From Schistocephalus solidus (Eukaryota > Platyhelminthes > Cestoda > Diphyllobothriidea > Diphyllobothriidae): a stretch of DNA of 64,000 nucleotides. This document shows positions 26,981 through 39,924 of this stretch, piece after piece. The stretch's first letter is position 1. The number at the start of each line of letters is the position of its first letter. A program made the translations under genes and the position numbers. The stretch lies in the NCBI GenBank assembly GCA_017591395.1, contig WEDG01011499.1, positions 1 to 64,000 of the forward strand. The letters run 5' to 3'. The notes beneath the pieces were generated by a model. That model did not search any database. It had not been told where the DNA came from and saw only the letters and a program-made list of their open reading frames with translations.

Positions 26981-29900
26981 CTAAAGAAATGTAATAGTAC
27001 ACAAAAGGTGCTGAGAAGTAAAAGAGAAATTAAAAACATTCCAAAACAAAAATTTGAAAAAAAGTCACGTTAAATAGCAAAATACAGGCAAATGCTGAAT
27101 TTAATATATGGATATATAAGTTATCTCATATTTCAAGTGTTCTCAAGTATGTTTGGTTGGTTAAAACGGTTCAATGTCCTGATTTTTGATTCCACTATCC
27201 TTACAGATGTGCTTTTAAGACAGTTCGAATCTTCATGTATGCATATAAATTTAAAGGTTGCAAGTCAAAAGAGGATAAACACGTTTCAAAAGTTAAATTT
27301 GATTTCACGTTTACATGCAGTGGACTTTTATGGTTGATCCTTTGTTGTTTAAATCCCTGCCCGCTTTCACTCAAAGCTACGCTAAAAAATATTATCTTTT
27401 AGCTGTGATTTCACCAAAGAGGATGAGAAAAAGATTATTTAAATAACCGTTAACCTCTTTTACTAGGGATGTTATCAAATAGTATGGGCAACCGATTAAT
27501 AAAATGCATCTGTGTTTTTTTCCATTTAAGTGAAGATGGTTGATGGACTACTATTTTACATTTTAACCACAAACTTTACCTTGAAAAAAGAGATTCATTT
27601 TTTATATAAGTATATGGGACCGTTTTCTGCCCGATTAAATCGAAAATATCATCCTATGTTCGAAATCCGTTCAGCAATTGATTTAAATGTTATGCTTTTT
27701 CTGCTGTTTAATGGGCTTCAATCTGCCGCTCTGTATAATTCATTCTTTTAACTGATCGTTTTATCTTAATCAGATCACACGTTCCGGGATGAAGATATTT
27801 CGTTGCATCAGTCATTGCAAGCAATAGATTATGCAATCAGGTTTCATAGAATACAATATTGGTATTTTTAGTGGGAAAGAGAGTATGGTAAATTCAGCTC
27901 GAATACAGCATCTGCTTCATTTATATACATATCCAGAAAAATATGAAGATCTAAAAACTTGGCAGTGGACGTGATATTGAACGCCACATACTCAGAACTC
28001 AAGAACGGGTTGCTTTTAGGCTTCTATAGAAGGACAAGCGGCTTTGCTTCAGATGCATGTGAAGTATGGGACAGGGTCAAATTAAGGGTTCGAATGTGAA
28101 AATATTTACTCTATCTAGAATTAAACGCAAGATTAAATTCATTAGTTGTGGATGTTATTATTACTGTCCAATTGGGGGCGACTTCTAATGGCAATTACAA
28201 ACACTTTTTTAGCGCGATCTTTATTACCTACTTTGCATATATCAGAAGTTAGACTTCTTCATCAATTCATTTTTGAGTGTAAGACGTTATAGCAGCACTG
28301 TCCATTTTGGTAGAGAATTCTTTTTGGTACATTATCAATCTACCTCACTAACGACAAAAGGATAGGCCTCGTCACATCCGGTAGTCATCAAATAACTAAC
28401 AAATATAGTGACTGCGTTTTTTTCCGGACAAGAATGTTATTCCAGTCTTTATTTCAGCAGTTTTTATAACAGGATGTAATCAATAAATCTAATAAGTGAC
28501 GCATAACAAACTATTGACACCTAACGTTTGCCCTTTTTCCTATATTTGTTGTCAGTTAGCAGCACAAAAACTTCCTACAGTAGGCGCAGTGGGAATTGTA
28601 TCGTTAACCTATCGGTCCCTCTGTAAATGATCGTTGAGGAAGAAGCACAAAAACCATCTCGTTCATCATACACAAGCATTTTGCCTACTTAGCTCAAATT
28701 CCAATTTTGACGTGCAGCCAGATGGTCATGCACATTTCCTTCCCTTTAAAATCTGCATTCACACATCCACATGCAATATGTCTTCAGCTTTTACGATATT
28801 TGTTATAAATTATAGTAAGGTTCAGTTAGATATACGTACATCGAACTAAAACGTTAGCTTGCAGTTTCCCGAGGTTGCTCTAAGCGGTAATCATTTAAGT
28901 TAACTATAAGGCGGAACAGAAAACAGACAAGAGTGGTCTCGTACCCATTCAATTAGTGATGAATTTCAAAGCTGAACTCATGTTCACCTATTTATTTTAC
29001 CAATTGCGCATTTTATGAAGTGATAAATAAACGATTTTAAATGACATAAATTACACTGGTGGTAACATTTCAGTAACGTCCGTGCTTTTAGATTTAGCAA
29101 TTTTTGAGATTAAATCTATTTTTTACAGAACTTCACATTCAGAAAAAGTAAATGTGGCAGCCTTAGCGCTATGTAATAGCAATGATTAAGATATTTCTTT
29201 ACATTATAATGACGACATCAGCTCGTAAAAATTCCAACCTTACGATCGGGCCTTCACTTACTGATCAATCTTTTTGTGACAAAAACTGAACTCAAAAAAT
29301 GTTTTTACTATGATGAACCCATAGTCACCTTGATGCGCAAAATGCTCTGATTCTGAAAGGTACTCATGCAATTCGGAAAGCAAAATTCACTGCAGCATTA
29401 TGTAACGAGGGTATCTAGATTGTTCTGCTACAAAGATATCGCACCTTAAGCTACGTGAGAACAAATTCCTTGTGAAATACCTCGCGGTTGTGTGGCATAC
29501 ATATGACTTGTTGGAGCAGGCGAATGCGAGAGTAGAAAAAATAGGGGTTGTCAAATGCGCCCAATAGCGTGACTTTCATGAGAACCTGTTTTAAAACGTT
29601 GGAGATATATTCCTCGTCAGTAATCATCCGTTAAATAGCTTGAAGGATAGATTAAACGAAATTCATCTTAATGCAAAAAAGGACAGTTTGAGGTTGGTCA
29701 TCAACGGTCTACAAATTTTTTTATATTCCTGAAACAACTGGTAATTATTTTCTGATGTTTCTCAGTTAAGGTATTAGAACGATTATTCGAATACTGGACA
29801 TTATAATAAACATAATATAAAATTCGTTATGTCATCTAAAATATGGGATTATTTTAATGGCTCTGCAACACTGATTTTCTTCAGATTTGTTACAATAGGG

Positions 29901-31584
29901 ATCAAATCTACAATATGCCACATTGTAGTGAAGCCTGACACTGGCGTGAGAAAATAATAATCAAACCAAATATTTGTTAAAAAATAACTTTGAAATAGCA
30001 AATAGAATAATAGGGCGTTTATTTACCAGTTAGATTTAAATACTCCTGAATTGCATGCACATTGAACCATTGTTGTCCCTTCCCAGTGGGAGCAATTGAT
30101 AGCAGTTGCATCACAATAATTGTGGAAATGCAAAACATCTGAGATATCCCGTGTTTTCGTTCATTGTTATGTAACATTATTTTTAAGTAAGCCTTTGTCC
30201 AATCTCAGAGTTTCTAGGAAGTTCATCCGCATGCTTCACATTAACAAGTCAGACATAAATCCTAAGGATAGAGCATTCTTCATGTCAACGCCTAATTGTG
30301 AGAATAAATGTGACCCACGCAGAGCAACGAGACAACCGCCAATCACTTACCTCCACTCATATCGCGCCAATTAGGATAGGCCTAGCGAGAGGCACGCGTG
30401 AAAATGACAACCAATACATTATCCTTCATCGTACTCCAATCTCAATCAAAACTAGGAAAAAGGTCTAAAAATGAACAGTTCTCTGTCCTTTTGAAAGAAC
30501 TACGAATCTGGAACTTTTTAACCTTTTAGCATTGTAATTCAAAATGCACATGAACACGGAAAACCCTTTGAATTTAATGACTATTTTTTCAACATCAAAG
30601 GTCTTGGGTTGTTACATTCTGTGGAGGTAACATAGATCATTATACCAATAAAAGTTTGAGGCATATGCGATTTTGTACGCACCTTTTTTCGTGATTGGAG
30701 CAAAATTAAAAATAGCCAAGCTATCCCTTTAAAAATGTTGAAGAAAAGGTGGATTTCAAACACCGCATTGACCTCTGTGGGTAAATTGACTCACAGCTTC
30801 CTGTGGCTTTTGCCGCTCAGAAAGTTAAAGCAACGAAAAACAAATGTCTTATCCTTGCCGTCGTGGTTTTTAAATGCAACCAAGACAGCCAAGTTCTTTA
30901 TATATTGGTCAAATTATTTCAGTAACACTGTAAAAACTCCCAATAAAGTTTAATAAATTTACAAAAGACAACCTGTAAAATGTGCCTGGTGGTTAGCATT
31001 CTTCTACCTTTGTGTGTCATTTAATCTTGTCAGTTACATCACCATTTTCGTAGAGACGGAAGAGTAAGTGGTAATCGACATGTAATGAAACATTCATGAG
31101 AAAATATGAAAGGTGCTGATGTGTTTCGTAGTAAGCAATAACAAAAAACTAATATTTTAATAAAGAATACGCCACCATAATGTAGATCAGGTGCTACATT
31201 AATATGAGCAGCACTTTGCCTCTCGAATTTTAATTTGATGAATATTGACAGAATTTATAGGATTTATAAATTTTGGTGAAAATTAAATACTTTATGTCCC
31301 CCATGGATCACTAATTCCCTGACTATAGCGTTTTTCTATTGCAGCACATATTTCAGGCTTTGGAAAAAATTTAACTTTTAACATTGCTAGCTGTAATTAT
31401 CGCTAACACAGGGCTAACCTTGAAGCACCTCAAATGATAGTGATTATTTTGCAAATGTAATGTATTCAAACAGATGTTTATTCTTTATATCATATATTTC
31501 TTATTCAGCTACTAATATGCTTCAGAGCAAAATAATGGGGAAGATCGTCTGCTTATAAAGAAAAATAAATACAGATTCACTTAC
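26981..31584 (-). other. Intron 1 of the LAR-type gene (about 4.6 kb)
   Basis: Lies between the signal-peptide exon and the Ig1 exon. AT-rich; no repeat or coding segment recognised. Short ORFs (for example 27092-27337 and 30120-30374) have no family features. Confidence 0.6.
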
Positions 31585-31697
31585 GTCTTTTTGCACATTT
31601 GCCCAAGTACAATATGCAGAAAATTGTGATTGCGGTCTTAAAACCCATTTGGAACATCAAAAGCAGTAGTAACTCATTAGAAGGACTTCTTCAATGT
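31585..31697 (-). CDS. LAR-type receptor phosphatase, exon 1 (5' UTR end, signal peptide)
   Basis: First recognisable exon of the Ig-domain receptor gene. On the minus strand a pyrimidine tract ending in TTTTACAG precedes base 31697, and a GTAAGT donor follows 31585. Coding can start at the ATG at 31657 (MFQMGFKTAITIFC...) or at a second in-frame ATG at 31648. The product has a short basic/polar start, a hydrophobic stretch (AITIFCILYLG) and a small-residue site near GKCA, which looks like a cleavable secretory signal peptide. The exon ends one base into a codon (C), and exon 2 supplies AA to make Gln. The acceptor could belong to a 5' UTR intron or be a spliced-leader trans-splice site, since flatworms use trans-splicing. 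A 6-codon upstream ORF (31677-31657) overlaps the first start as TGATG. The exon is strongly supported by phase and signal-peptide logic; which ATG is used is uncertain. Confidence 0.68.
31657..31677 (-). promoter_or_regulatory. Upstream ORF overlapping the main start (TGATG)
   Basis: After the exon 1 acceptor the first ATG opens a 6-codon ORF (MSYYCF) whose TGA shares its last base with the ATG of the receptor ORF. This arrangement is compatible with termination-reinitiation or with dampened translation. If the mRNA is trans-spliced at 31697, this ORF would be the first ATG after the leader unless the leader carries one. Confidence 0.4.
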
Positions 31698-34600
31698 CTG
31701 TAAAAGAAACATAAAAATCATCACCTTTATTTTTGTTAACAACAAAGGTTACTTGTCGTAGCTAGTAGTCAATACTGCACATAATAACTTCTGACTCTTC
31801 AAAGACTGTCGACTTTGAAATTAGATGTTTTATTACGAACACTTTTTATCGAGGTATTTAGAGAAAATTGCGATAACAGTGCCTGTATTTACCTGACATT
31901 TTCAATTAAAAATGATCAAAGTAAATAAATAAGATATAATACCTCTATAGAAGACAAGTTTAAAGAAAATAACGAAATTATTGAGGTGAATTTGAAGCGA
32001 GCCCTGTAGCTTTTGAATGAACTCCGCAAATTGTATTAAAGAGGCAAACTAACCAAAAACGTGAAAGTTCGTAAATTTGCATTGCAAAATATAAATAAAT
32101 TTCGTATTTACATAGTATGCACGATTTTTTAAAATTTTGAATAGCTAATTTAGTGTGCATTTCGAGATGTTATAATGGACAGGAAAACACTATTCGGAAA
32201 ATCGAGTTGTATTCGAAAACTTTCACGTTGGAAACTCATTGCTCTTCAGCCGAAATCAAAAGAAAAGAAATTGAGATAGTCGACCTAGCGATTGCCTACT
32301 TAAAAAGAAGCTGTCACACATAAAGATGTTCTTCCTGTCCAATGGATGTTCAATCCAACGCATAAAATTGTCTCACATGCCTGAGTCAACCAAACGTTTC
32401 GGTTCAAATGGAGATAAAGCACCACGAAAATTTCATATTCCTTCCTTACAGGCAAAGAATTTCCAAAGAAATCTCCAAACAATAAATTCACTTTGAAATC
32501 TTTATCGTTCACACGACTGCATCCTCTTTATTCGGAACACTATATCTAGTAATGGGCCCAATATCCAAAAAAACAAGTAACATTATTGACTGCATCCCAT
32601 GCACCAACCACCTTTGTGTTAACGGTACCCATACGGGCTGATGTCTACTGACTCACGTCAACGAACGTGAGTAATCCGTTCGACGATGTTACCCATTGTC
32701 GCTCGTGTTTTTGCACTAACTTGAGTTTGACCACCGCTCCAAGTGGGACAGTACTGAAGGGAAAGTTATGGTCAAAATTAATTAGGTGCGAGAATGCCTC
32801 ACAGCTTGGTATTTTTGCAGGATCAGCATCAACCGCTTCGTCAATCTTGATTCTTAGGTCTAAGGACTATATGACAGGCTTACTTGCACCAACGCCCTGA
32901 CAACAGTAGCTAATCCGTGCTCAGCCGTTGGAATCACACTCTCTCGGCCTATTGCCGTCTGCTCCCGTTATGCATCGGCGTCCCCTAATCGCCAACCGCC
33001 TGCCACAGGCAGAAGTAACTGCTCTTTCCTTCTCTCACCTCCTTGCGCAAAAATGCCGCAATTATGTGCCCATCTTCTCACACTAGATGTCGGTCTGTTG
33101 CAGTCGATCCTGTCACGCCATCTGATCTGGTTCGGCTATCTAACTTTCTACTCTGCTCATATGGTCTGATGAGATGTTGGCGCCAATAAATGCAAACTTT
33201 ATAAGTACCTCTCGATTTTCCAAAAAGGTTTTTGTCTATAGTTTAGCCTCAAATAACACGTTGGTTGACCATAAATGTAAAGCAGGTAAATGCGACATGG
33301 CGTTTCGTCGTCACAGTCTAATCTACCTTAAAAAGACAATCTAAATAATCATTATTTTCTGAATTTCAATTAGTATATGTGAAAGAAACTAAGATCATGT
33401 CCATGGGGAGACTTTAAAGTACCTTACTGCACATATATCTTCAAAATGTTACCTTTGATAGGTTTTGAGCTGTGGTTAATTGGAAAATTGACTAGACACC
33501 CAACAATGCTGTGCAAAGATATATGGGCAATGGCGTAAATGAACAAAGTTTATTTGAATCATTTTGCGTGGCAAACAGGTGTCAATTTAAACTAAATGAA
33601 TAGATAATTATTTCAGGACATTCAAATTTTTCAAAACATTAAAAAAGTAAATTGACTTTCCTCAAGGAAACTATGTTAAAAGATCGGGAACCATTATTTT
33701 TCTATTTATCTATATAATATAGTCTTTTTCCTGTCACACAGAAAATTTATGTATGCGGTTTCGTTTTCACATGGGGATTATGTTAGCCAATATCAACTTA
33801 CTAAATTTGTTCAGAACTAAGGTAAATATTAAATGATACAAATGGTAAAAAATCATGTAATATAATCTTCTTGAGGGTGATCATATATCCGTCTATTCCA
33901 GAATATCATTTACATTTTCTTCACGCAAAGTTAACTTAAGCATAATTTAATGCATTTATAGATGCGTTACTCCTGCCGAGAACTTTGAAAATTGAAATGA
34001 AGCACTTATGCTTATTTTTCCTTCAGACCTATTTCTTACCTAATAAAAAAATAATTTTGACATATTTTCACCTTCTGAAATCTTTGGTTCATTAGCTTTG
34101 TGCCTTCTATGTAGATCATTCAAATATGAGTTACGAATTATACACAGAAGAAACTATGTTATAAGGAAAGTTGAGGGGCACTTATATTTTATCATTTATT
34201 AACTATCTGGATTTTAACATGGCCTCTGAATAAATGATTGACAGTCACGCGAAAATTGTTCAATGCAGCCTCCCAGTGAGAAGCCATTTAGATGTTACAA
34301 TATACATTTCCAAGTTCGCTCAATTGTACGCATGTGGCAACTACAAAAATCGAACATCAATTACCTCTTGACTTTGAGGTACACAAATTCAAGCACTTCT
34401 TTGAAAAACACAAAATATTTCAGTGGTTGATATGCGTGCAGGTTAAATGATAACATACACGGTCAAAAAATTTCTGAAGATGCTTTTGCAAATCTTAGGT
34501 TACAATTAACTTCAAGTTTTCCCTTTCCACACTGAAACAGACACGACCCGTTTAAAACAACTTTATGACTGTTGACTAGTTCGAAGCACTTAGCCAAAGG

Positions 34601-37600
34601 AAGTTTTTATCCAGGATTTATATTTGAAAATAAACAATTTAAAAGCTGTTTGGCCCGTTTGAGGTTCAAGTAGTCAAAATTGGCTCGGAATCACAATGAA
34701 GCCAAGCAATTTTCATTAGTGGATCGCCAGCAATTCTAGAATCAAATTGATTGATATATTGAAAGAAGTTTGAAAAGTGTGATTATTGAAGGCGGCAAAT
34801 TGTTATGAGATTGCTGAGCTACATTACGTTTCTGCTTTAATAGTCACATAAACAGTGTGCAAGCTCAACTTCCAAATCTTGCAGATATCATAAGCAGCTA
34901 CTTGTCAGTTGAAAGTCATCACACCGTCCACTTTTATCCGGCCAAGCGTGCATGGAAAGATGCGCCAGGATAAGAAAAGTCAATATAATTCCTTCGTAGT
35001 TGCGAACGCATATAGTTGTGCCATGAGACATGTTCGTTTGCTAATAAAAGACCGAAGAGTCTTATTCGAGGTTCTTACGCTAATGACCTCTGAAGAGATC
35101 ACAGATCTAAAGGATTGACGTGGGTGAATGAAAAGCAAGGTTTCTTGCCCTGCCCTCTTTTGTGTTTTCACGCTTACGGTCAAAATGTGGTTAAGTGGTC
35201 TGATAGATGAGGGAATCAACCGCAAATGAAGCCTTGGGCGCTTTATCAGGCGTCGCCCCAACACTGGGTGTTGTCATGTCACGATAAAAGTTTAAGTTGG
35301 GTGAGAAAAAGAATATTTTAAACAATTAGTTTCTTTAGAGAAGAATTTTTAAAGTGCTGATATAGCATAGTAATTAAACTTAAACAGGATGTAAATGTAT
35401 TGGTTTCACTTGCATTTAAAGAAAACTGTGGAATATTCTCTAAACATCTTGTAAGCGTTTTACCTAACACAGGTCTTGAAAGATTGATATCGAGGATTAA
35501 TTAACATGCAATGTAAAACCTACCGTTGTACGTCTATCTATACCGCCCAAATAAGGAAAAATAATTGCAAAATGCCAACCAAATATGAGAATTTGAGGCA
35601 CACCATTTAATAAGAAGTTAAAAGAATAAGAGTACTTAAAGAATATTATTGTGTTTTTAGAAGCAAGATGATTAAATGAAATTAACTTATTTTGTTATAA
35701 GATCGCTCACAAGCCGGCTGGAATTGAAAGGGAACTATGGTTTTGAGAAACAGCTTAGCTAACCTCATTAACTATTTTGGAGTGAATGGCCCAGGCAAAC
35801 GTTTTTGGCGTGTCAATTTTTTATGCAAATTTATGCATAAGTAGGGAAGCCAAAACGACTTCGCCATGCCATTGTTAACGATGAAAAAGTTTAAAATGCA
35901 GTTTAGTTATGTCGCGCAAGTTAACCAACGGGCAAATCAAAGAAATAAAGCTATAAAACCCACTCGGTTCGTTCATCTATTTAAAAAGACCGGCAGACCT
36001 TCAGGGTGTTTGTGGATAAAACTAAGCGTTAAATTTGAAAGACTTGTAGAGTTTTATATCTTTGGTTATATTTTTTTACTGACTTTTCATAAAATGTAAA
36101 CTATCTCGGTTAATTTTCATCTAGGATTGTTTGAATCATATTTAAGAATCAGGTTTCTGTTCACAAAGAGCGTAGAGGATAATTCACCGTGGTTTTGATT
36201 TAAGTAATCCGTAAATTTTAGTTACCTATTTGTACTCGCAAACTGTCAGTAGCATATTATTTTAAAGGAGACGCAACCATCAGCATTACCCACCATGTAT
36301 ATATGTTTTCCGTTTAGCTATGCTTATTTTGCGTTAAATGTATCATTTTCCTGATTAATAGTTCTTTGGTGCTACTCAAAACTTTTGCTCTGCTGTTTAT
36401 CGGCATTCTACCTTTGTTCAGCTTAGCAAGAGCGATGTTAGCTAATTGTCATGCTATAAGGCATACAACAGATAAATAAACCCAAAATGAAATGTAAATA
36501 ATTTTATTGTTATCTTTTCGCGAAAACCTGTTATTATGGGTGTCAGAAATTTTTTAAAACTAATTTAAATATAATCCGACTGCATTTATCTAAAGCCAGT
36601 GATACTTGTATAGCGTATGATCCAGCAGACGGTAGATGCTACCTTTCTAGCAGCCTTAAATGACTGCAACTGGACGAAGTACCTAATGAACTTGTTAACT
36701 TCACTATTTGAAGCCAGCGTAATACTTTATATATAACTGCCTCAGAAAATCAAACCTTGAGATGTCAATTTGTGCAAAACGGAAGCACGGTCACATGGTC
36801 AGTTATATAAAGAAGGTTTGTCAGAACAAGGTATAGTAATTCTAAATTCTGTACCAGTTTCTGAACAATCAGGAGTTGTTTACATCAAACTAGGCCAAAT
36901 GCTGAAATAATGTAGGTTATAACAACGAAAACATTTATCGAGACAGGATTTCAGGAAGATTGGTTTGCAGACTTTGCTGACCTATGGCTACATTTAAAAA
37001 CACAAATACATTTTGGCTTATGAAATAGCTAGGAACAGTCAACTAGAAGATACATAGGTCACAGTGCAAAAGATGGTCCTTGGCTAGCAGGTCGATCGTG
37101 ATTCCGGCCACTGAGTACTGAGCAGATGCTATAATCAGTTCGGACAGGACTAGCAAGACGGGCGAGCGAAGATGTACGACATCGACAACTGACGCCCAAG
37201 ATCAAGAGGGGAGAGGCAAACATGCAGGCAAGTCACCAACGTAGAAGACTGCCTAACCAACGCGCCCACGATCCAGCAAGCAGTTCGTATGAGCAGTTTC
37301 GAGTGGGGAAGCTGGCATGTCCCTGAATGCGATGACTCTGAGGTGACAACGGTCACGCCTGTCCGCTATCGTTCGATCGCGGTAGTCAGCGGCCATCCAG
37401 CAGATGCCGGAAGTCGAGAACGGACAGAATATTTGGCTAGTGGCAACGCCGAAAAAGTCAATGCGGCTAGGAACTGCCATTAAATGAATATTCTGCGCAT
37501 GGAAACTGCAATGGCTCAGAGATAGCAGAGCAAATATAATTCACTATGCGCATTCGCATCCTTATATTCCTCGTCTCTTCTGCGGTATTATAAAACTGAG

Positions 37601-38889
37601 ATATTAGCGATTTGCCGAGTGACATTCCCATCATTAACAAAATCCAACTAACACCAAGCCTTCTCAGGAAGCTATTTATCGTACTGAAATCAACTAATAA
37701 TATTTAAATTATCTTCTCTACATTGCTATGCTACTGGCGTTGTTCGGCAGTGCATGCGGCGACAATAGTTGCAAGGGGAATGTATTTCTAGGCACAAACA
37801 AATTCTTTAGGTGAGGTATGCATTTTGTCCTGTCATAAAATTGATAAAAAAAAACAGTGGATACAGGCAACACATAAAACTTCAACTTAATTGGTCAACC
37901 GTCTTTTAAACGATAGGGACACTCTTAAGTATTTCAAATGAAACTTTATTGTCTAAACCACACCATAAGTTAATGGTTATGTAGTATCCTGGTGCCAAAT
38001 TCGAAATTCTTATTTCACTCGTGTATTTGAACAGCAGCTAACGGTGTGGAATCGAGAGCATTCGACCCAAAAAGCCATGCTCCCACTAGATAAAACACAT
38101 ATAATTAGCATGTTTGTTGGCATCTACCTAGATCCAAGAAACAATGCAATCAGACAAGACAGGCATTATCAAGCATATGGATTTAGGTACCACATGCAAA
38201 ATTCTGTTGTATAATTGAAGATTGAAATAAATAATTTCAACCGTGTATGTGAATATAATAGATGCTAAGCGTCTTTCTTTGTTAAGCATGATTAAAATTA
38301 GACTTTTTTACCATAAATATTTGAGCGACTCCTAACAGGAGAAGTTTCAAAAATCGGCACGACTAAAATTACGTAGTTTATATGTACTTTGTGTGAATCT
38401 TATTTTATTTCATAGGATGCTCACAATTTATTATACTTTTATGGATAACTATGATCTTGTGGACCTCAGATTTTTGAATGATGCAGAAGTTAGAATGAGC
38501 TATTGGGCTTTTACTTGATTTATGTATCATTTCGCGCTCGTACTGGAATGCATTATCATATATAAACAAAAAGAGGAATAGTTCTAGTAAAACGATAGTT
38601 ATTATTCTCTCCTATTATTACTCTTCATTTTCTTTTCATCACTTTTGAAGTCAAAAACAAGTGCTATCTGAAGACCACGTAAGTTCCCGGTTAGTGGAGC
38701 CTGCGGATTTCTGAGTTTACATGGGAATTCCGGGCTGCGTTTATTTGTCTCAAAAAGCTTTTGTCGACTAGAGCAAAATAATAATGTACATTGCCAATCA
38801 CGAGCTGGTCAATGTCGTTTATGCTTCGCAGAGCAACAGGTTAGCATATATCTTTTCAAAAATGCACCTGATCTCGTTTGCATTACGTA
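31698..38889. other. Noncoding region upstream of the receptor exon 1
   Basis: Either a long 5' UTR intron or the promoter side of the gene. Mostly AT-rich. Two stretches are clearly GC-richer and lack any recognisable product: about 32.62-33.19 kb (pyrimidine-rich) and about 37.07-37.50 kb (open in more than one frame, for example 37289-37483 plus). These may be old mobile-element fragments. No promoter motif can be defended by eye. Confidence 0.5.
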
Positions 38890-39260
38890 AGAGCATTGCA
38901 CATTTATTCCCATCTGTCAGCTGTGTAACTTGCACGTTAAAGAAGAGCTACGGATTTTTGAATTATTCGAGGCATAACTGGAATCCAGGAAAGATTGAAT
39001 TCACCAGTGCTTTAAAGGGCTGAACCTTGCTTCTGTCCATTATTACGAATCTGCTGTTGACTTTTCTGGCCCAGAGCTTTGAAAGGTACACGCCCAGTAA
39101 CGGCCGCTTGAGTTTCCACAAAGTCACTATGATAATTAGTACAGGTGGAGTGCGAGTCCACCAGCGATCCCTTGTATTGCTCGTGAGGTGGCATCTGATT
39201 GGGAAGAAAACCCTAAAACGCTGTTCCAGCAGATATGTAGATGATATATAGTATATCATG
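38890..39260 (-). pseudogene. Penelope-like element reverse transcriptase fragment
   Basis: The minus-strand translation contains LWARKVNSRFVIMDRSKVQP followed by FKALVNSIFPGFQLCLE. After two in-frame stops comes LFFNVQVTQLTDGNK. These align with the Penelope-like reverse transcriptase segment FWARYVDDTFVI..., FK..LN..FP.IQFT and LAFLDVxVTRLTDG. The catalytic YVDD has decayed to KVNS. Upstream sequence to about 39260 stays partly open but is less certain. It is a dead 5'-truncated copy. It lies 3' of the endonuclease fragment at 39.55-39.91 kb on the same strand, the reverse of the normal order, so the two are separate insertions or were rearranged. Confidence 0.7.
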
Positions 39261-39544
39261 CTACTAGCCGATTCAATAACATATGTATCGGCACGGACTG
39301 GAGAGAATTAGGAAATCACAAAAAAAACACATCACCTCTTTAGCCGACTATGTTTTGCAAATATCGATTGAGAAGGTAAAGCGATCTCAGGCGAGGATGG
39401 TTTAATCATCATCTGACGTTTCATGCTCGTAATTGAGCGCATAATCGGATATAAGGCAGAATGGTTAATACATAGCTTAAATAGGTCTTTTGGTACTCAC
39501 GCCTGATGTTCCACTAGGCTTTGTGCTCATTGGTCCTCTCTTCT

Positions 39545-39910
39545 TGCCTAAGTGGTGTCTGACGGCCTAATATGGCACTGGTTGATCGAATTGGCATCTG
39601 GTTGCCAGGCCTCGATTATCTCTCTCGCTATTTTGCTTTCGGCTGGGTCGACTACTTATGCACTGTCGAAACCAAATTGATGATCAGTTTGGAGGGTGTA
39701 CATGGCGACATGCAATCGTACTTCTTTTCACTTAACGGTTAGGGTGTGCTCATTCATGCGCAATAGTAGTCATTTGTCGGTCATGCCGTAGCAATGGGCC
39801 GGACAGTCTAGACAGTTGACCCAGTAAACAACTACTGACAAGTCTGCAGGGAGCAGCTGCACCTTGGGGTGCATCAGCAAGCGCCGGATGGTGAGTTCCG
39901 GCCTGTGACA
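39545..39910 (-). pseudogene. Penelope-like element C-terminal GIY-YIG endonuclease fragment
   Basis: A single minus-strand frame, with stops at three places, reads RPELTIRRLLMHP, SVVVYWVNCLDCPAHCYGMT, LRMNEHTLTVK, HVAMYTLQTDHQFGFDSA and KIAREIIEAWQPDANSINQC. This matches the end of Penelope-like polyproteins. The linker HRPE.TIR.LVM comes first, then the GIY-YIG nuclease core (VVYxIxCxxC...YxGxT, R..EH) and the conserved SAR...EAW..D.NSINR tail. The fragment is cut on its 5' side next to the inverted units of the 350-bp array, which begins within about 20 bp. Confidence 0.8.
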
Positions 39911-39924
39911 AAGACGCATGTTCT

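Noticed and set aside
19350..33135. Shared TCTGATCTGGTTC at about 19353 and 33120
   Set aside because: Thirteen bases without alignable flanks; could be chance or a trace of an old repeat, not enough to call.
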